From assembly GCA_032622095.1 (NCBI GenBank), contig CP136061.1, forward strand, positions 3,658,001 through 3,722,000: 64,000 bases of DNA. Reading direction: 5' to 3'. Under the pieces are notes generated by a model that was given only the letters and a program-made list of their open reading frames with translations, did not search any database and was not told the origin of the DNA. Below, in pieces: positions 42,701-57,700 of the stretch (position 1 is the first letter of the stretch; the number at the start of each line of letters is the position of its first letter). This DNA is from Siphonodentalium dalli. Its lineage: Eukaryota > Mollusca > Scaphopoda > Gadilida > Siphonodentaliidae. Position numbers and translations under genes: made by a program.

Positions 42701-45700
42701 GAGGGAACAAACTTGAAAGGAAGGGTTGTATCCACTAATGTTTTGCATGTCCACACCCTCCCTCTTTTTATATTTTAAACTGAAATTTCTACTTGTTCTT
42801 TTTTGCACCAATATTGCATTCAGATGTTAAAGATGTACCAGTTATTTATAAGGACACAAAAATCGTTGAATTAGTTTGCATCACAATTTATTGTGCAACC
42901 GTGAAACCATTATTGGCTTGTGGTTTCACCATTTGTTCTGTTCTATGAAACATGACTTGATCTAGACTAAGACTTCCTTCGAACATTAGTTAATATGAGG
43001 TTTGTCAATGTTTGGCGTTTCGGGGAAAAATATCATAACCATCGTCACATATGATAGTCTGTGTTGCTATTCTAAATGGGCATTTAAACATACCATGCTG
43101 ACAAGATTCCGGGGAGATAATCCGATCTGATGTTTTTTTAAAGCCCAAAAATAAGACACAATTGAATGGACGAATAACTGGGGTACCAACGAGCTGGAAC
43201 TAAAAATATTACAATCGTCATCACACTGATATGCCATGATATAACTCCCATTTGGAGCCAAGTATTTGCCCGTAGTTGGCAGATATTTATTCCGACTTGC
43301 AGTGTGCCGTGCAGAAACAAATTAGGTGAATTGCAATTTGCACGACACTGGTTCGGCAATTAGCCGTACACCAGACAATTACCTCTATTGGTAGTAATTC
43401 CCATATAAAAATGTACCTGGGTAAATCTTGGTGTTTAACTAGGTATACCCCGGTACATATAGGTTTTACCCTGGTTCCACCCAGGTCACACCCAGGTTAC
43501 ACCCCAGGTAAATCAGGGATTTATATAGATTTACCCAGGTGTTTTCTATATATGTTAGGTATAAACCCCAGTTTACCCGGGTTTTTACGGATTTACACCC
43601 AGGTATTTACACCAGGTATTTACACCCAGGTATTTACACCAGGGTTTCGCCCAGGTATTTACTACAGTGTTCACCCGGATATATACACCTGTGGTATTTT
43701 GTTAAACTGTATAATCTGCATTGAAGTCACCTTATTAACCCTTTCTATATTACAGCACCATTGGCGTGTAGTTACCTTATTAGCCATTCTATATTAAATC
43801 ATTAATTGACAGGTAGTTACCTTATTAACCCTTGCTATACTAAGTAACATTGGTGAGTAGTTACATTATTAACCCTTTCTATATTAAAGCACCATTGATG
43901 TGAAGTTACCTTATTAACCCTTTCTTTATTAAAGCATCATTGACGCGTAGTTACCTTATTAACCCTTTCTATATTAAAATATCATTGATGTGTAGTTACA
44001 ATGTTAACCCTTTCTATAGTATAGCATCATTGACGGGTAGTTGGCTCCTTAACTCTGTATATACCAAAGTATCATTGTCGTATATAGTTACCTTATTAAC
44101 CCTTTCTATACTAAGTACCGTTGGCGTGTAGTTACCTTATTAACCCTTTCTATATTAAAGCATTAATTGACAGGTAGTTACCTTATTAACCCTTTCTATA
44201 CTAAGTATCATTGGTGAGTAGTTGCATTATTAACGCTTTCTATATTAAAGCGCCATTGGCGGGTAGTTACCTTATTAACCATTCATGTATTAAAGCATCA
44301 TTGACGTGTAGTTACCTTATTATAACCCTCTCTATATTAAAGCATCATTATTGCTGGGTAGTTATATTATTAACCCGTTCTATACTAAGTATCATTGGTG
44401 AGTAGTTACAGTATTAACCCTTTCTATATTAAAGCATCATTGATGTGAAGTTACCTTATTAACCATTTCTGTATTAAAGCAGCATTGACATGTAGTTACC
44501 TTATTAGCCCTTTCTTTATTAAAATATCATTGACGTGTAGTTACCATGTTAACCCTTTCTATATTAAAGCATCGTTGACGGGTAGTTGCCTAATTAACCC
44601 TCTATATACTAAAGTATCATTGTCGTGTAGTTACCTTACCAACCCTTTCTATACTAAGTATCATTGGCGTGTAGTTACCTTATTAACCTTTTCTATATTA
44701 AAGCATTAATTGACAGGTAGTTACATTAAACAACCCTTTCTATACTAAGTATCATTGGTGAGTAGTTACATTATAAACCATTTCTATATTAAAGCGCCAT
44801 TGACGGGTAATTACCTTATTAACCATTTTTGTATCAAAGCATCATTGACGTGCAGTTACCATATTATAACACTTTCTATATTAAAGCATCATTGACTGAT
44901 AGTTACCATATTAACCCTTTCTATATTAAAGCACCATCGGCGTGTAATTACCTTATTAACCCTTTCTACGTTGAAGCAATAATTGACAGGCAGTTACCTT
45001 ATTAACCCTTTTTATAATGAGTATCATTGGTGATTAGTTACATTATTAACCCTTTCTACAATAAAGCATCATTGACATGTAGTTATCACAGTAGCCAGTT
45101 ATATATTAAAGCATCATGGACGGTAGTTACCATATTAACCCTTTCTATATTAAAGCACCATTGGCGTGTAATTACCATATTAACCCTTTCTATATTAAAA
45201 CATCATTGACGTGTAGTTACCCTATTAGCCCTTTCTATATTTAAGCATCATTGACGTGTAGAACTTTATCTTATTAACCCTTTCTTTATTAAAGCATCAT
45301 TGACATGTAGTTACCTTATTAACCATTTCTACACTAAAGCATTATTGACGGGTAGTTACCTTATTAACCCTTTCTATATTAAAGCATCATTGACAAGAAG
45401 TTAAATTATTAACCTTCTATAATAAGTATCATTGCCGTGTAGTTAGTTACCTTATAAAACATTTCTATATTAAGACGTCGATCATTGACGGGTAGTTGTT
45501 ACCTTATTAATCATTTATGTATTCAAGCATCATTGACGAGTAGTTACCTTATTACTTGAAGTTTATTATGACAGTATGACAATACACTACCCCGGACAAA
45601 TGAAGCAATATCATACTTTATCTAACAGCCTAGCTATAATTAGTGAACATTAAACTGACAAACAGACAATTTTCAGGGCCATTATTTAATATTAAAGGGA

Positions 45701-48700
45701 TACAAAATAAAGAGATTTCTAATTATCAGTAAGAATTATTCTCTAAGTGATACTTATTATTTCAAATAAATGATTGCATATACTATAGTAAACCATATAC
45801 CAACAGGAAAATATTAGTGAATACAATTATTGTGTTTCAAAATTCGTTTCGTTTCGTTTCTGCAGCCAAATTACAATCTTAACTTTTAGTTATCGTTCTT
45901 CAAAATGAAGCGCGGATAATTCCTTGTGGTATTTTGAGTTAATTTTGTCGCGAATCAACGCGGATTGACAGAAGGAAATGGTGTATTGGCTACAAACGGA
46001 TAAACTGTGGACTTATATATAAGATTCGCCGATTTCACCCCATGGATGTGCGCAAATATCGAAAAAATATTTCAATTCCCGGAACAGTAAGAATTAAGCT
46101 ACGATAACGAAACGGATCAACTATAGTATTGAACAGTACCTCAGCTACCTGGCCATAACCAGAATATTTTCTCAAAATTGAATTTGTGATACCGGTACAA
46201 TCATGATGTAGTGCCAGTGGCCTGCTCATAATGCACCTGTCCAGAAGAAGAAGAATTGAGAAGTTTGAAGATCATGGACTACGCAGACACCATCTGGGAC
46301 CCCTACCAACAAAATCACATCGACAAGCTGGAAAGAATCCAGCGTAGAGTAGCCCGTTTCATTAAAAGAGACTATAAGAGCAAAGAAGATGGATATATGA
46401 CCAAGATCCTCTACGAGCTAGATTTACCAACATTGCAGAAACGGCGGAAAATAAATCGGCTGGGATTCATGAGTAAGGTGGTGGGTGGATTGGTCCCGGC
46501 TATACCACCTAATCAATACTTTACAGCCGAAACAAGGCGTCTTAGATCGCAGAGCAAAGTTCTGACAGGCTACGTCACCAGCCAAATTCCTCGGCACCTA
46601 ATTTAAAGAAACAACAGTCAGTGCTACGAGGCTATACCATACGTGTCAGCTCAGTTCGCTAATTCCACATTTGTTCGAACTATATGCGACTGGAATCAGC
46701 TGGAGGAATCCTTAATCCTACAACAACAGCCTGTGGATTCCTTCAAGAGTGCGCTGAAGGAAAATATCTGAGACTCTCTCGCCCGCTGCGAAATTACCAT
46801 AATTGGGATCTGCAGCGTAACCATTCAGATTCAGATTGATCCACGATAGTAAGGGGTCAGTACATGTAGTAAGTACTGATAGTGATAAGCCTGCTGTACA
46901 ATAATACTACTTTTGCTGTTTTACTGGTCTTAACTGAGTACTGTGTCAATATGACATTGTTAATTCAGTTCCACTCTAATGTACATTAACTGGCAATGAT
47001 GCATCTGACGCTATTAAAGGCACCGGTAATCCCTAAATACCAGGAGGACGCGGCGTAGAAACTTGGTACAACAGTTGTTACACGACAAAGAAAATTATCA
47101 ACAAGCTTAGTGAGCGTCATCATCAAAATTGCAAATTAAAACACGGCAATGGTAAATTGGTAATCCCTACATACCAGGAGGACAAGGCATTGAAACTTGG
47201 GACAACAGTTGTTACACGGCAAAGAAATTTAAAACACACTGTGCACAGATGAATGTTTATACATGTACTGTGCAGTCGAGATCACCTGGACTACAAATAT
47301 TTAAGGATTATACTATTTGATGAGTAGATGCGTGACTGATAAAAGAATTAGAGACTCCATATTTATTCGGAAGATAACAGTATACGATGCCATACAGTTG
47401 TTCCATAACACCTCAACCTTTGGTGGATATTAACAGTAAAACTAATGAAAATGATGAAAGCCAGACTCAACATCAAGACAACATGTGCATGCATAAGTGA
47501 CGGTTCAATGATTTTGACTCCATCAGATGATATTTAAGCGACACCAATTTTTAAGTCTGGTTTACGATGTGGGGAGAAAAAAAGTAGATGCAGGAGGGAA
47601 AAAAATAAAAATAAAAAAGATTCTCCCCCCAATTTATATCAAGTAAATCGTGGAATTTTACATAAATTTTACAAAAATTGTGAAAAAATGTTTTTGAATG
47701 AAATTCTGTTCAAACCAAACAAGACATATCTTGTCATGAAATACATGAAAATATGGATCTGTAAATGATCATAAGCAGAACCGGATGCGACAGCACATGA
47801 AAATCATGTGTTTTTTTTTTCATGAAATGGAAACAAAGTTGTAGGAGGTGTTCGTAAACCAGACTTAAAAATTGGTGTTAACACAGGATCACATATTCTA
47901 AAAATAATTGTCTCCCTCAAGTTGGCCTCAACCATACTAGTATTTATATTTGATAGAACCTCAGTGAGACCATGTTGAAAATTACCATCAATGAAGTTCC
48001 AGTGTTGACGCAACGCGGTCATGTTCCTTAGGCCAAAGAAAAAAGATACTATGTTTCCGTACATCGACCAACCCTAAAAATAACCCGCCGACCCTAAACT
48101 TTTTATTGATATTTTGAGAAAAAGTCAAAATTTTCGCAATTTTAATTTCCTGAGAGTGGATCTCCTGCCTGCTTTATGTCTTGTTTGGGACTTATGGAAC
48201 ACTATCAACAGACATGGTGGGTGTGTATCTGTATATATACATGTAAAGAGGTTATCACTGCATATATTAGGGGTATACATGTACTAGTAGCTACTGTTTC
48301 CAAAAACCAGGCATGCTCGGTGGGTGTACTGGCTACCCCCAGACAATGGGATGTAATCGTCACAATACATGTACGGTATAATGGCGGTATTATTGGTAAA
48401 ATTCTTATAAAAAGTTAGTGACATCAATTTTGTACCAAGTTTATAGCCAAATTTATGAAAATGTGGTATTAGATATAATAAAAAACATACGTAAGCATGA
48501 AGTAAGTTTGATTTTTTATCAATCTTAATGTATATTTCCACTGCGTTGATCAAGTAATACTTTCCCCATGGCACGGGTTGGCATTTTATGTCACTTTGGT
48601 CGAGGTAGTTCAATATTTCTGCAGCTGGATAAAAAATATCAAAATAAAATAAAATAAAAAACATTCCCTACCTACCTACCCTAATTTTTTTTACCGGAAA

Positions 48701-51700
48701 CATACAATCTTTTTTCTTTGGCCTTTAGCATGGTAATTCGTGAAAATAAATGTCAATGCAACTTACTCTCAGGCTCCAAATAAAAGTGCAGGCCCAAATA
48801 ATAGTGCGGGGGGGGGAAATTCCATTGAAAGTTAATAAAAGTACAGACCCAAATAATAGTGCAGGGGGAACTCTGAGCAAAACATCAACTGTGGTTAACC
48901 AAATAATTTTTATAGCAGGTTCAGGTATACGAGTCAACATGTAGTACAGGTACATGTATGTATCATGTGGTGTTTTTTTGGTGTGCCACATACTTGAATA
49001 TGTACTCTTGAGTGCCTAATGTACGATTATTAAAATCGAGGTAAAATTCCCACCTGTACGATCGTTATTTGGTCCTGTACGTTTATTAAATTAACCAAAA
49101 GAAATAATTCACCAATCTTAAATTGTGTTATTCATATAAGAAATGAACGGCGGTTTCAATGCCGTCATGGGGTTTTGACCGCGAGAAAAAATCAGCAAAC
49201 TTCGGGGTTCATGCAGAGTTTGCTGATTTTTTTAACGCGGTCGAAACCCATGACCACGTTGAATCCGCCGTTTATTATTTATATTTATATACTTAAATTC
49301 ATTATGAACTAGGATTGTATGTCTTTCCCATTATTTATTCATCTATTTAAACAAACGCATGGAGTTCAGTTCAGACAGTTCGAATCCTTGTTTTTTGGAA
49401 AACCAAACATTTTGAGAATCCGTTCATGGAGAACGGAAGAAACGCAATTTCACAGTAAAGTATAAACATATGACAAAATGTCTTGTTTAGCTAGTAACTA
49501 ATGTAGACGTGTTGATCATTTTTACATCTGAATCATATAGAAATCTTGAATTTGTGCTGATTTAAATTTTCATAGCTTCAAAATATTAATAAACGTGCAG
49601 ACCCAAATAAGCACTGTGCAGGGGGGGATTTCCCAAGAAAAATAATAAACGTGGATGCAGCTGGTGCATGCATATTTATTTGGAGCCCAAAAGTAAAGAG
49701 GTGGAGGTGAATGTTACATGTAAGTTGTTATTAACGAAATGGAACGATGCCTTTAATAGGTTCCAACCGTTCCACCAGCAATAAGTCGCGACTTCTTTAT
49801 ATTGGCCTGACAGATTGGTTTTTGTTGGCGTCATGCCTGTCGACCATTATGATGGCCACATATATTGTCATATAACAGCGATTTACGATCTGTCTTGTTG
49901 GCTCATAATATAAATTAAGAAAGTGGCCTTGTGTTCGTTCCTTGCGTAAAAAAATATTTTTTAGTACAAACGTCCTCATTGATTGTGTCCCTCGACTCCT
50001 TGTGTAATTGGTCAAGTAACTTACATGTATGTACATGTACAGACCACTCACAAATTTCTTAGAAAAGCGACCACATGTTCGAATCTACTTTGCGATTTTG
50101 GAGCAACGCATTTGTAAATGCGTTCATATTTTAACACATTTTCCTTGATTTATTCACAAACAAATGTCTTGATGCAGGCCTTAAAATCCATCAGATTTTT
50201 GGCAATAATCAAAATGTTAGTGTTTCACTTTCTACAGGGAATCAAGACTTTTTACTAGAATCAAAATGAGAATCATGATTCTCAGATTCTGATTATAAAA
50301 CAATTAATGTCAACAGTGTTTATTTATGTTTATTCCATTTTGAATGGAAAACTACATCATGAATGTCCGATTCCGAACATATACATGTACACCAGGAGTG
50401 GGAAAATAACACAGAATTATTCAGATGTGAATTTAAATTAAACAAAATTATAACTAAAATTGCAAAATACACTATCGTATCGATATTTGGGTGTTCATAC
50501 TAGTATACTTTTTCGGCGCAATGATCGGTAATTTCAATGCGACTGCGATTATTCCCAATGCAGTGCATTTAATTTAAATGCTGTCATTAAGGCATTTACA
50601 AAGTGGCGTGACACAATGCACCCTCAATGCATTTTAAATGCAACAACCGCATTTCATTGATCCACGTTGTAAAGGACATTTATTTTTAGAATACATGTAT
50701 GTACGTGTATATAACCACAAGAATAAAGAACAAATCAACTGTTTTTATTACTTTGTAAACCTCTGATGTTTCCCATACAGTATACATTTGTATATTATAA
50801 ACCATGTTACAGTAATTCTAGAGCTAATTAATCGACTCCTTAACTACAGCAGAATTATGGGTAACTTTTCAGGATTTAGTCCGAAATATGGCTTGTTGCC
50901 ATTCATCGGAAAGCTCTCATAATTCTTCTGTAATTAAGGAGTCGATTAATTAGAGCATTACTGTATATCCTCTATAACTGTTTATTCAACATCACGTGCT
51001 GCAATCCATTAATGCGGTTCAGATTTCGATGTCCGGTTCAACATTATTATCATATGGTTTGATAGCAGAAATACTCAGTTTGGAATGTTATACCATACAA
51101 GTTTTACGAGTTGCTCTTGCTCAAGAATGGATAAATTTATAAACCTGATTTTTGGCGCATTAGTTAGAATTATATTTTTGCACAAGAACACACCACAAAT
51201 ATCGAACTGGACATCAAAAGCAGAACCGGATTGTATCGATTGCATAAACATAAGAAGTTGGTCACTGACCGACAATTGCTATTCTCTGGTGTGGTTTATA
51301 GGACTACCGTATGCAATGCCGACTTAAAAATAAAAATTCACATAAACAGCGCATGAAGCGGTCTATCCACAAACTCAGGTATTCGGTAATTCCAAATGTA
51401 TGAAATTTCACCATGATATCCCGGTATATCATTGTCAGGACTGTTTGTACAAAAGGTTGTTATTCTACTATGCATAATTTTGCTATATCATTGTACTCGG
51501 ACTGTATTGCAATGTAATATATCAGTACATGTACCGGTATACTGGGTGTCGGGGATTAGATACGCCCCTGTATATATCGGACGGTCAATTGTGGTAACGA
51601 CTGTGGCTGAGTGATCAACAGACAATGCCTGTGATTACGCACGCGCTATTATATGCGCGTGAGTGAACTGTGAATGTGACAATATGTGCTTGTGTTATTG

Positions 51701-54700
51701 AAGCAGATTGTGACTATGTAGTTCAGAGTAAAGGTGTGTTATATGCAGTACTTCGCTTGTCCGATTTATACGATCTTCCCGATACTTATCCGTACTTACC
51801 GACATTTGGTCCCTCGAACCGGATCCTGGACACAACATGAATTCGACAAAAGAACGCATGAGCATAACGATATGGACACATCTCTTCGATGACACGCTAG
51901 ATCTTGTCCACAAGGCCGATGTTCTCATGGATTTACTATCTCTGGAATGCGCAGAGGAACTCTTAGACATTCAATTGCTGATCAGAACTAATGTTAAAGC
52001 TCTAGGTCGATCATCCTGGGATCTAATAGAACACATAGAGAATGATGATGCTTATCTCAGAGAAGCTGACATTATAGGGGTTGCCATGCGAGGTGTGCGA
52101 GACAGGTGTTCCATGATTGGGCATCTTGATGTAAGAGACACGTGCACAACACAGCTAGTTCAATATTTACCGTCTACAGAAGCGGACCACCAGGAATTTA
52201 CTGTACCATCTTCGTTTGGTGACAGAAATTCTGCCGACGTTCCGGTGCCCAATGGTCTGAATTCAGTCAGGACAGAGCCAGTGACAGCTGATAGTGACAC
52301 TCTAATATCTATAGACGCTTCGGTTTCAGGTTCGAAAACTCCCGGCTATTCGATTCCTTGTCAGATGGATCCTCAGTCGGATGTGCTTGCTTCTGGTGCA
52401 CATACTAGTAGGTCGATATCTTCAGATGACCAACCAACTTCACCCATGTATACCCCGACGACACCAGGTATATTGATGGCAGCTGCTACATGTACCCCCC
52501 TCGTCGGAGAGAACTCGAACGATCTTGATACTCGCAATTCTTCTGAACCACCCGAGAATGATGCGTGTGAATATGTGATTGATGTGCTACACGGTTCACA
52601 TACACTGGACAGTCTTCTGTCTCCTGTACATTCGAACTCGAAAGCTGATTCGCGTGACGTATTTGCGTATGTTGCTTTAGGTCTCCCAGACGTATGTTCT
52701 GTAATTGAGTGCGAATTACATGTACCGTGCGTTCCTGGTCTCAGATCCTTGGCAATCCCGACAAAGTTATCTTTTGGACCTACTCTCAAAAGGTCTACAG
52801 CGTGTCTAACTTTGAATGGACATTTCAACGCAAAACTTACCTCTTCTCTGTTTCCGAATTTGGACTTCTGTTCGGTGCCCCCGGAGGATGTCGGGGATTA
52901 GATACGCCCCTGTATATATCGGACGGTCAATTGTGGTAACGACTGTGGCTGAGTGATCAACAGACAATGCCTGTGATTACGCACGCGCTATTATATGCGC
53001 GTGAGTGAACTGTGAATGTGACAATATGTGCTTGTGTTATTGAAGCAGATTGTGACTATGTAGTTCAGAGTAAAGGTGTGTTATATGCAGTACTTCGCTT
53101 GTCCGATTTATACGATCTTCCCGATACTTATCCGTACTTACCGACACTGTGTGCACATTATATACATGTAGGCCTACTTTCACTTTAGTACATGTATGTG
53201 TCATAAAAGACTCATGTTGTTAAATTGAAAAAAAACATGTGTGAAAACAGAGAGAATACATGTACATGTGCCGGTACTATATACCTCTTTGTGTGCTGTA
53301 CTACCGGTACTATTCATGTACATGTACTACACTACAATAAGAGAAATTTTAATTGATTCTGCTGCCCTTGTGCCACAGGCCTCAAACACGCCAAACAAGT
53401 ATCTGTAGCCAGGCCCACCAGTACCAGGCTACTAGTAAATGAAGTACTGAAAGTGTCACATCATTAATCGAGCCCAATCTTAGTTATACTAGTCTCTTGT
53501 GTAGTTTGGGTTACTATTAATAAGATATTTAATGAATGTTTGGAATGTATGGTAGCATTCTTACCTGGATCAACATATGCCATGCACAACGCTGGTCATC
53601 ATATCATCACCGCTGTTGGCAGTAAACCGCTCATCGGGCTATAACAGTTAGAGTTTTCCATACCAGGGCTAATCTAATCAGTTAAAATTAGTCATTTTAG
53701 AGGGAATACCAACCAGTGGAAGACGTACAAAAAGTCATGTATATTCAGATATCAGTTTTCGAGAAAAAACCCATCTTAGTCGAGCGGACTTAGAATATCG
53801 GGGTAAACTTAAATTTCATTCAGCAACACTTTCACAGCAGAATATAAAAATAGTACATTAAAATCACTTACAGTACATGTACATGTAGCCCAAGTGCTGT
53901 GCTAGCCTATATTATATACTACCAAAACTTTTGGTCAGTTTCTCGATGACTGACACTTGTAAACGCTTGAACGGGTATGTAGTACATGTACATGTACATG
54001 TGTACCGTATGTGAATTAAAGATCTTATTAGTGACACAACAGGAGGCTAGACATACATTTGTAACTACAGTAATGCTCTAATTAATCGACTCCTTAACCA
54101 CAGCAGAATTACGGGTATTAAACTCGGGGAGAGCTTTCCGATGAATGGCAACAAGCCATATATCCGACTAAATCCTGAAAGCTACACATAATTCTGCTGT
54201 GGTTAAGGGGTCGATTTCTTAGGGCACTACTGTATCTGTTTTAGTGCACATCAAATGTATTTGTTGTCTTTCCTCTTGTAATTTGTCTTTGGTTGTGTTC
54301 GCCATTTCGATGGACAACTACATGTACATGTACTGACATCAAATGACTGAAATGAGTCAAAATTTAGCAGTGCAGCCAATTATATAGATAAACAGAATTA
54401 AATAGCATCCAAATTCCAAATGAGCATAAATGATAAAACAAACTTTATTGAGCACTAACATCATACTGACATCAAATGACTGAAATGAGTCAAAATTTAG
54501 CAGGGCAGCCAATTATATAGATAAACAGAATTAAATAGCATCCAAATTCCAAATGAGCATAAATGATAAAACAAACTTTATTGAGCACTCTTTTAATACT
54601 AGTAATTACAGCTACAATGAAAGCACCTAATAAAAATTCTAAGTTTGGTAAAACTGTCTGTATACAAAGTTTATCTGGCCGTGATGAATAAAACCTATAA

Positions 54701-57700
54701 ATGGGATCATATACATGTATGTTAGATATCATTACATGATTATTTGAAAACACATATCCGTATGGAAAACAAACTATTTTACCACTGGCCAAGTGGTCCT
54801 GCTAATATGCTATGATGCTGGTGGTCCTGCTGAATTGCTATGATGCGGGTAGTGCAATTCATAGCAATTAAGCAGGACCCAACCGCATCATAGCACATTA
54901 GCAGGAACACTTGAACAGGGTATATTTACAGTGTCAAATCGAATGGGCATCTTTTAACAATATTTTTGAACAATTTCCTAGAAGTGTTCGAAAATTGAGA
55001 ACTGAATTTATATTTTTTTTTATGAGGTTTCGATTGAAAAATTTCTAACTTAGCTCATCAGGATTAACATTGTCGCACAGCTATATTCTCTTTCCCAACA
55101 AAGTCTATAGAACATACATGTAAAATTACAGCTATGCTTTAATTAATCAACTCGCCTTATATTACTCGGGTATTACTGCAGTATTCAGGCGTGTTCATGC
55201 GATCAACCGCAGTCAGTTATACCGCCGCAGAATGTGGTCCACCTCACATTTGCAGTTAGGCTGTATTTTTCATGCGATGTTTATATGAATTTTGTTTTAA
55301 AGTTGACATTGTAATCACACCAGAATTTTTTGTTATTGTTTCAAAATGTCTAGATAGAATTCAGAATTTTTGTGGTAAAAACAATTAACTTGGTTATCAC
55401 AGTTAACACATATTACTGTGGTAAGATTACCAGCGGATACCGCATGTCAACAGGGACTGCATGCTCTAATTAATTATCAGGTTTAACATGTTTATACTGG
55501 ATACAGTTCATTTTAAAGGTACTCAATCCGGTTCGATGATACCCATATAATCAGATTCCAACATCATACATTTGTATTTAGAAAGGCTGCTTCAGTTACG
55601 TTATCAGAATTGATTAATTGCTCTAAAATAATGCTAACCACTGTCAACTAAAGTATACAATTGCCTGACATATGTTATTTATCAACATGTTGTTCTACAA
55701 AATTTGGCCTTATTATCAACAGAAAGCCTCTTGATTTTAGAGTTATCCATCTTCATCTGAAATTTGGTCCGAGACCGTGGGCCACTATTAATTCTTGATC
55801 GTGAAAAATAGTATATTTCAAAAATTGATATCTAATAACTCTGAGCTTTGATAGGTGGTGGGTTCCTCGACTCGTACCAAATATCTTTTACCCCCCAAGT
55901 CCAAATAAAGAGTAATGTGCGAGCATTAATTCAGGGGGCCCTTAATCAGATTATGCATCTTTAAATTCAAATACAGTTTAAAGATGCATAATCCGATTAA
56001 GTGCCCCTCATTTGCTATTTACATATACATGTATATGGAATCGGGGGGGGTAAAAATATTTTAATCAAGTCGAGGGACCCACCTACATGTATCAAAGCTC
56101 AGAGTTATTAGATATCAATTTTTGAAATTTTAATATTTATCACCATCGATACTTAATAGTGGCCCAGAAAAATTTGACGAGCCAACGGTCTCAGACCAAA
56201 TTGCGGATGAAGATGGATAACTCTAAAATGAAGAGGCTTTGTGTTGATAATAAGGTCAAACTTCGTCGAACAGCATGTTGATAAATATAACGTATCAGGC
56301 GATTTTATACTATACATGTAGTTGACAGTGGTTAGCATTATTTTTGGGCAATTAATCGATTCTGATATTACTGAAGCAGCATTTCTAAAAAAAATGTTGT
56401 TGGAATCTAATTATATGGGGACCATCGAATCTGATTGAGCACCTTTAATAGTTAGCTATATGAGTTATATACACATAAGGCGACACCAATTTTTAAGTCC
56501 GGTTTACGAACACCTCCTACAACTTTTTTTCCATTTCATGAATTTTTTTTTTACTTTTTTGTCCCAATTTTTTTTACACGCGTACTGATTTTCATGTGCT
56601 GTCGCATCCGGTTCTGCTTATGATCATTTGCAGATCCATATTTTCATGTATTTCATGACAAGAAATGTCTTGTTTGGTTCAGAATTTCATTCGAAAAGTT
56701 TTTTTTCACAATTTTTGTAAAATTTATGTAAAATTTCAAGATTCACTTGATATAAATTGGGGGGGGGGACAATTTTTTTTTTTTTTTCCCCTCCTGCATC
56801 TACTTTTTTTCTCCCCACATCAGCCCACATGTTCGTAAACCAGACTTAAAAATTGGTGTCGCCTAATAGACATTTAAACTTTCGGATGATAACTTCAGTT
56901 TGTGTGATCATATCTGAACCAAATGTGGTATGTAAGTTTATCAGACCAAAATACAGGTCAAGTTCGAATATAGGTGTGCTCCGCTCATTTTTGCGAGAGT
57001 TATGGCCCTTTTTCGACTTAGAATCGTGTTAATTTCTGGTTTCCGCATCATAATTTTAGTTTGTGTGATCAAATCTGAATCAAATTTGGTATGATAGTTT
57101 ATTATCCACCATTTCATGGGACACTGGTTGGATTGTTCTGAAATGTAGTATCGGATTTAGGGGACCTTGATATATTTTTCAGACAAGCTGATGCCCCAAA
57201 GAAGCCACTTTTTCTCACATTTGCTGAAATAGTATCCAAAACATCAACATATCAAGAGCCATTAGACTGAATTAGATAAAAATATATCACTTGGGTCTGT
57301 TTAAGCTGGAAAATACTCAAAATTTGTATAATTTTCTGCTATTATATCTGCATACTAGCCTTTTTGCTGAATCGTGAATGCCGGTTATATTGCCGTGTGA
57401 AATCATAGTACCAGATAAGATTGGGTATGTACATGTATATAGCATACCACCTGAAAATGGCTTGAACATCACATACCAAAGCGGGGTGGGGGTGTGTGTG
57501 ACACCCTCCTTGATCATAGTCTGTATTCTACAGGGTATGTTAACTGTTTCGAGTTGGTGCAATTAATGTGATTGTTTAATCTCTACCATCTGAAATCTAT
57601 TTATAGCATATTTTGCTATCTGATCAATATTGCTACTTAGTACTGATATAAAACAGGATAAAGATGGTGTGTCTCTTTCCCGAATGTTCTGTTTACATGT

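Larger units (their letters stand above)
51547..53146 (+). mobile_element. Miniature LTR retrotransposon with one ORF
   Basis: A 1600-bp element: two 258-bp direct repeats that are identical base for base as I read them (51547-51804 and 52889-53146), starting TG and ending CA with a TGTCGG/CCGACA inverted tip. They flank 1084 bp holding a single 354-codon ORF. A primer-binding-like site beginning TGG lies 2 bp inside the left LTR. Flanks are CTGGG (51542-51546) and CTGTG (53147-53151), 4 of 5 matching. There is no protease, reverse transcriptase, RNase H or integrase. By size it is TRIM-like, but TRIMs normally lack ORFs. Intron 10, + strand. Confidence 0.88.
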
